Positions 60,028 through 64,000 of a stretch of 64,000 nt of DNA are shown in pieces. Position 1 is the first letter of the stretch. Each line of letters starts with the position of its first letter. The notes under the pieces are model-generated. The model made no database searches and was not told where the DNA came from. It saw only the letters and a program-made list of their open reading frames with translations. Position numbers and translations under genes: made by a program. The DNA comes from Verrucomicrobiota bacterium (GTDB taxonomy: Bacteria > Verrucomicrobiota > Verrucomicrobiia > Limisphaerales > SXTU01): contig VHDH01000001.1 of NCBI GenBank assembly GCA_016871445.1, forward strand, positions 20,229-84,228, in the 5' to 3' direction.

Positions 60028-61392
60028 TCATTGCTCCCAATCCGTCCATCGCACCAAATCGCCCAGCAACGCTCTGCCATCATGGCGCCAACCCAGCGGA
60101 GGGTTTTGCATCTGGCCCAGCGGGCACAGACGCGTTGCTCCCCAGCGAGCGAATTGCTTGGCGAGGCCTTCCAGCTCGTGCTCCTGCGCGGCGAGGCCGA
60201 CGGTTGAGGTGTGGTCGCGTACGGCGTCCGCCCCACGTAGCGCCTCGGTCACATCCAGCACCGGCTTCACATAGATGAAGCGGTTCAGGCACGAGAGCGC
60301 GAAACGTGGGTCGGACTCATAAACCACCGTCCACGCCGTCGAGTCCAAGCTGCACCAATAGCGAGTGGTCTCGGGAGAATGTGCGGCCCGAACTTCGTAG
60401 ATAGCACGCCGCGCGGCGATGTGCGCGGCGGCCTCGGTCGTGAGCGGGCCGCGCGGCTCGGCGGTTTCGCGGCGCGCTAATTCGCCGGCGAGTTGCTCGG
60501 CGAATTGCAGCGCGAAGCCGTTGCCCGTGTCCTCCACGTAGAAAACGTGCGGCGAGAGGCAGCCGAGCTGGTCCCATGCGATGACGTCCGCAGCGGCTTG
60601 GGCCACTATTTTCTTACCGCGCCAGCCGGCGAAGGCGTCGCGCGTGACGTAGCCGAAGCTGACTTGATGCCCGTAGCCAGCAAATCGCACGCGCGGCGGC
60701 AACGCGCGGCGAATGGCGGCCACGGCCTCGTCCGTACCGGTGGCAGTCACGGCGTCGCACTGGGCGAATAGAGCTTGTTCGAGTCCGGCCGAGCCGCCGG
60801 GCCACGACGCGATTTCTACGCAGGCGGCGAGCTTGGGTTCGCAGCCGTAAATCGAGTGCAGGAACAGGCGCGGGAGGAACGCGCCGCCGCGCGAGCACTT
60901 GATGAACTGGGCCGAGCGCGTGAGCACGCCGAGCACGATGGCCATGAACGCGGCGTTCGGCACGCAGCCGGCGGTGATGTGGCCGACCAGTTCCGGGCCC
61001 GTGGCCAGCGCGAGCCGGCGCGTGCGGCTGTCGCTGCTGCTGGCGGAGAAGGCGTCGAGCCGGTGCGTGGGGCCGAGTTCCTGCGCGAGCAGGGCCTCGA
61101 GGTTTTCGCCGGTGAGCTGCTTGAAGAAGTTGTCGAGCCCGGTGGCGAGCGTGGGCGCGGAAAAGCCGGTCTGCGCGGGGCCTTCCGTGAGCGCGAGTTT
61201 GCGGAACGGAAAATCCTCGCACAGCCAGTCCTCGCCGAGGCGGACGAGCGTGCGGAGGACGCTCGGCGTGTCGCGCACGGCGAGGTAATGGGCGCGGTTG
61301 CGCTTCAGCGTGAGGCAAGCGTCCGTGACCATCGCGGGCGTGAGGTCGGCCTCCGGCGGCAGGTCGGCGAGAAAGTAGTTTGGAAGCGTCAT
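60028..61392 (-). CDS. LuxC-type acyl-CoA reductase
   Basis: 454 residues of the LuxC family, aldehyde dehydrogenase-like reductases that convert activated fatty acyl groups to aldehydes using NADPH. ATG at 61392 fits the N-terminus MTLPNYFLADLPPEADLTPA. The conserved glycine-rich stretch VGHITAGCVPNAAFMAIVLG and SRGGAFLPRLFLHSIYG are seen, with SWPGGSAGLEQALFAQCDAV, and the probable catalytic Cys278 in DQLGCLSPHVFYVED, close to Cys286 of the Vibrio harveyi enzyme. The LuxE-like partner is encoded upstream on the same strand, with an MFS gene between. No luxAB is present, so luminescence is not indicated; a fatty-aldehyde or modified-lipid product is more likely. Confidence 0.88.
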   Translation of the reverse strand: MTLPNYFLADLPPEADLTPAMVTDACLTLKRNRAHYLAVRDTPSVLRTLVRLGEDWLCEDFPFRKLALTEGPAQTGFSAPTLATGLDNFFKQLTGENLEALLAQELGPTHRLDAFSASSSDSRTRRLALATGPELVGHITAGCVPNAAFMAIVLGVLTRSAQFIKCSRGGAFLPRLFLHSIYGCEPKLAACVEIASWPGGSAGLEQALFAQCDAVTATGTDEAVAAIRRALPPRVRFAGYGHQVSFGYVTRDAFAGWRGKKIVAQAAADVIAWDQLGCLSPHVFYVEDTGNGFALQFAEQLAGELARRETAEPRGPLTTEAAAHIAARRAIYEVRAAHSPETTRYWCSLDSTAWTVVYESDPRFALSCLNRFIYVKPVLDVTEALRGADAVRDHTSTVGLAAQEHELEGLAKQFARWGATRLCPLGQMQNPPLGWRHDGRALLGDLVRWTDWEQ

Positions 61393-61609
61393 GGCAAGCT
61401 CGGGAGAATGCGCGTCAGTTTGGTCATGGAGCAGGGATCGAGGTGATGAGTGCGGGAGAAGGTGATACCCTGAAAGCCATGCGCCAAGTTCCAAACAAGT
61501 TCAATACCCCAAACCTCCAACCGCGGCGCGTCCTCGGCGGTGGTGAGCTGCATAATCGATTCAGCTCGACCGTGTCACCGGAGGTAAAGTCGCTTCCGAA
61601 GCTCTCCCT

Positions 61610-61645
61610 GGAGCTTTGCCCTTGGAGCTTTGCCCTTGCAGCTTT
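61610..61645. repeat. 14-bp tandem repeat between luxC and the MFS gene
   Basis: GGAGCTTTGCCCTT occurs twice in exact tandem (61610-61623, 61624-61637), followed by a partial third copy up to the MFS stop. On the minus strand it reads as CAAGGGCAAAGCTCC units, resembling the CAAGCTCCAAG stretch around 24470 in gspK. It looks like a dispersed simple repeat family. The surrounding 61393-61644 interval has no other gene. Confidence 0.6.
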
Positions 61646-62865
61646 CATCCGAGTTTCCTCCGTTTGATTTCGCGCAGGCACAGCAAGCCCGGCAGCGATA
61701 CCACGAGCAACGCGGCCAGCAGTAGGTAAAAGCCGTAGTAGCTCGTCGGCTCCCCCGCGCCCATGCCGAGCCGTTCCACCCACCGGCCCGCCAGCCAGTG
61801 CGCAAGGTTGCCGAGGAGGCCGCCCACCGTGATGAAGAGGCCGAACACGCGCCCGCGCACGGCGTCCGGCACCGCTTCCATCAGCGCCGCCTCGACCATC
61901 GGGTAGCAGCCCATAAAGAAAAATCCATACACCGCCAGCGCGACCACGAGCCAGCCGCGCGGCAAGTGCGGATACGCCGCGACGACCACCGCCGCCGCGA
62001 GCATCACACCCGCCGTCCAACGCGTGCGGCCCTGATCGCTCAGGTGGCCGAAGAGCGGGTTGCTCACGATGCCCATGAGGAAAATCACGCTCAACGCCGT
62101 GCCCGCCTCTTTTACCGTGAAGCCATGGGCCTTTTGCAAAAACAACGAGCCGAGGCTGCCCATGCTGTGCCCTGCAAAATCGCGCAACGCAAACGCCACG
62201 GCCGCCGCGAAGAAAAGCAGCCACAATGCGGAAGTGGGAAAGAGCACCGCACCGCGCGGCGGGGTTTGTTCGCTGGCCTTAGTCATGGGCGACTCGCCGG
62301 CACTCTCCTCCGCCAGCCACGCGAAGGCCGCCGCCGTGACGATACCTGCGAAGCCCAACTCCAATACAGGCGTCCGCCATTCGCCTGTCTGCGTCGCCCG
62401 CCACCCCGCATAAAGCGGCCCGACAAAGAAGCCCACGCCCGCACCAATGCCAATTAGCCCGAGCGCTTTACCCGTCGCTTCCGGGTAGATTCGCACCACC
62501 AGTGCCGTAGCCGCTGGGTGGAAGAAGCTTCCGCCGATGCCCGCTACCACCACACTGATGAGTGCGAGCGAAAAGCTTGGGGCAAAGGCGAGGCCGACAA
62601 ACCCAAGCGCGTTGATGAACAAACCCCAGCCGAGCAGTTTCCTCCGGCTGTACCGATCTGCGAGGATGCCCAGCGGGTAGCTCAGGCCGTAATAGACCAG
62701 CATAAGTGCCGTAAGCAGTAGTGTGGACTGCTCGACGCTGGCGAGTTTGAGGTCGCGCTGCATTGGCAGGTAGAGCGGCAGGAGCGCGACGTGATATACG
62801 TGTGTAAAAGCATGTAGCACTCCGATGAGCCAGAGTGTGCGGACGCGGTGTGGCGAGGTGCTCAT
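61645..62865 (-). CDS. Major facilitator superfamily transporter
   Basis: 406 residues with about twelve hydrophobic segments in two halves. ATG at 62865 is one base after the LuxE-like stop; the open frame to 62988 would overlap it. The MFS signature after helix 2 reads GILADRYSRRKLLGWG, and the equivalent loop in the second half is FGHLSDQGRTRWTAG. Conserved GGSFFHPAATALVVRIYPEA and GLIGIGAGVGFFVGPLYAGW are seen, a layout like small-molecule exporters of the fosmidomycin-resistance/NarK-like type. Substrate is unknown. Position between luxE-like and luxC-like genes suggests export of a precursor or product of that pathway. Confidence 0.88.
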   Translation of the reverse strand: MSTSPHRVRTLWLIGVLHAFTHVYHVALLPLYLPMQRDLKLASVEQSTLLLTALMLVYYGLSYPLGILADRYSRRKLLGWGLFINALGFVGLAFAPSFSLALISVVVAGIGGSFFHPAATALVVRIYPEATGKALGLIGIGAGVGFFVGPLYAGWRATQTGEWRTPVLELGFAGIVTAAAFAWLAEESAGESPMTKASEQTPPRGAVLFPTSALWLLFFAAAVAFALRDFAGHSMGSLGSLFLQKAHGFTVKEAGTALSVIFLMGIVSNPLFGHLSDQGRTRWTAGVMLAAAVVVAAYPHLPRGWLVVALAVYGFFFMGCYPMVEAALMEAVPDAVRGRVFGLFITVGGLLGNLAHWLAGRWVERLGMGAGEPTSYYGFYLLLAALLVVSLPGLLCLREIKRRKLG

Positions 62866-62866
62866 C

Positions 62867-64000
62867 TCAGGCAACCATGAGCGAGCAACCGCGCGCCTCG
62901 GCCTGGGCGGCTCGGCCCAGCAGCTCAAAGCCGTCGGCGCGGCGCACGGCCAGATCCTCGGTTTGCACCGCCAGTACGGAGCGCACATTCGCTAGGTCAA
63001 AGAGCCGGAGCAAACCTGTTTCGCCATCGTCTACTTCGCGGCCAGTCTCGGGTGAGCAGACGAGTGCGCGGCACCATGGCGGAAACTGGAAAACGCGTGA
63101 GCCGTGGGGCGTTGGGTGTGAAGTTGTAACGGGCGCTCCACTTGTCTCCCGCCATTCGTCCCCTGCCACCCCATCATAAGCTTGGGAACTAATTTCACTC
63201 ATGCCGTATTCGCTGACGATGAATTCGCTTGGCACACCGAGGCGCGTGGTGAGTTGCCCGTGCAACTCGGCTTTGGGTAATTCGCGTGAACGACCCTTGT
63301 AACCGCCGGTTTCCATCACGCGCGATCCAGGTGGGAGGACGAGCGTTTCGCCGCGCGTTTCCAAGCTATCGAGCAAGTGGACGAACATAAACGCCGTGCC
63401 GAGTAGCACGACGGGTTTGCCCGCCGCTGACGCGTCATGCAACTCGGCCAGTGCAGCGGAGGCGTCGAGCACCCAGGCGTTATCCACTCCGACGCTGGCG
63501 CAGAACCGCGTGCCACCTGCACTGAACGCCGCGCTTACGCACGCGAACATGTGGACAAGCGACGAGTGTGGTGCCTGTTCCTTCGGCGGCGCGAGGCAGA
63601 TAAACCGTGCCGGCGACTTGCAGTTTTCATCTGAGGTGCTGGCGAGCGCGGGGGCTTCGGATCGAGTAGATGCCACGGGCGAAGGCCGCAAGTCACCGGT
63701 GCGAGGAAGCAAGTGTCGCGCGAACCACGGTTTCAGCGACATCTCATAGACAGCCAGAGACTCGACACTATGAATATGCCGGCTGGGCTGGTGCTCCGTG
63801 GTGCCGCTGGAGTGGAAGACCGCAGTGCGCTCGACGGGCGCGAGGCTGGTGAGTTCGAGTTCCTTGAACGAGGCGGTCGGCACTGCAGGGATTTGCCGCC
63901 ACCCTCCGAGCGTCGCTGGCGTTACCCTACGCGCCTCGCAAAGCGCTCGATAGGGAGCGACCGCGGCATACTGGTAGGAGAACAGCTCACGAGCCAGGCC
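62867..64000 (-). CDS. LuxE-like acyl-protein synthetase, N-terminus beyond the window
   Basis: ANL-like enzyme that activates a fatty acid as acyl-AMP and hands it to LuxC. The frame is open to the window end, so 377 residues are visible and the start is missing. The first visible residues (ARELFSYQYAAVAPYRALCE, then WRQIPA and FKELEL) match the LuxE N-terminus. AMP-binding motifs are TAVFHSSGTTEHQ, PPGSRVMETGGYKGRSRELP, and SEYGMSEISSQAYD. The C-terminus ends in RGCSLMVA, whose Cys is the candidate acyl carrier by analogy with LuxE. A Ser/Ala/Pro-rich stretch (about residues 95-125 of the visible part) is variable. It is followed by the MFS gene after one base, then luxC. Confidence 0.88.
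   Translation of the reverse strand, partial: GLARELFSYQYAAVAPYRALCEARRVTPATLGGWRQIPAVPTASFKELELTSLAPVERTAVFHSSGTTEHQPSRHIHSVESLAVYEMSLKPWFARHLLPRTGDLRPSPVASTRSEAPALASTSDENCKSPARFICLAPPKEQAPHSSLVHMFACVSAAFSAGGTRFCASVGVDNAWVLDASAALAELHDASAAGKPVVLLGTAFMFVHLLDSLETRGETLVLPPGSRVMETGGYKGRSRELPKAELHGQLTTRLGVPSEFIVSEYGMSEISSQAYDGVAGDEWRETSGAPVTTSHPTPHGSRVFQFPPWCRALVCSPETGREVDDGETGLLRLFDLANVRSVLAVQTEDLAVRRADGFELLGRAAQAEARGCSLMVA

Noticed and set aside
60028..64000. Bioluminescence operon
   Set aside because: Only LuxC- and LuxE-like genes are present; no luxA/luxB, and these families occur widely without luminescence.

Overview
The window looks like a chromosomal segment of a Verrucomicrobiota bacterium. 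I infer the Pedosphaera/Limisphaera side of the phylum from gene content only. It is GC-rich and densely coding. It combines an F-type ATPase operon, a Gld-type ABC cluster with a DUF4340 protein, secreted proteins common in planctomycetes and verrucomicrobia (Tat-signal DUF1501, a formylglycine sulfatase, DUF1080), and a type II secretion-like locus. No tRNA, rRNA, CRISPR array, insertion sequence or prophage was seen.

Layout. 1-2214: end of the atp operon (atpG partial, atpD, atpC), closed by an intrinsic terminator that overlaps the next, convergent gene. 2257-12047, minus strand: HtrA-like protease, ABC ATPase, ABC permease, GldG-like protein, DUF4340 protein and a large AsmA-like protein, mostly overlapping or close together. 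12305-17411: Tat-secreted DUF1501 protein, rdgB, pyrB (minus), a decayed sulfatase fragment, and an intact secreted sulfatase. 17440-39644: a single-strand secretion locus encoding ATPase (GspE), platform protein (GspF), pseudopilins G/H/I/J/K, a PilM/PilN-like GspL, a GspM/PilO-like protein with an HR-like C-terminal domain, the secretin, and a small putative lipoprotein.

The standout is that secretin, a single 3,939-residue open frame. It has a normal signal peptide, an N0-like domain and a C-terminal secretin barrel domain. Between them I count about 43 tandem secretin N-type modules, where ordinary GspD has three after N0. Part of the array carries a 309-residue (four-module) internal duplication. 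This is the best candidate in the window for an undescribed system.

39750-54101: mostly housekeeping genes. They include DUF2237, a MOSC protein, DUF1080, a lipoprotein amidase, folA, ileS, an SDR/amidohydrolase/HPF operon, an EF-hand lipoprotein, a DHH phosphoesterase, moeA, a SnoaL-like lipoprotein, bioD and an Mrp-type ATPase without the CxxC motif. 54242-64000: a MoxR ATPase with an N-terminal zinc ribbon, a DUF4412-like secreted protein, trpS, priA, and a minus-strand cluster of LuxE-like acyl-protein synthetase (cut by the window edge), MFS transporter and LuxC-like acyl-CoA reductase.

All calls come from reading the sequence; no database search was run. Start codons were moved inward from the longest frame wherever a signal peptide, conserved N-terminus or overlap with a neighbour supported it.
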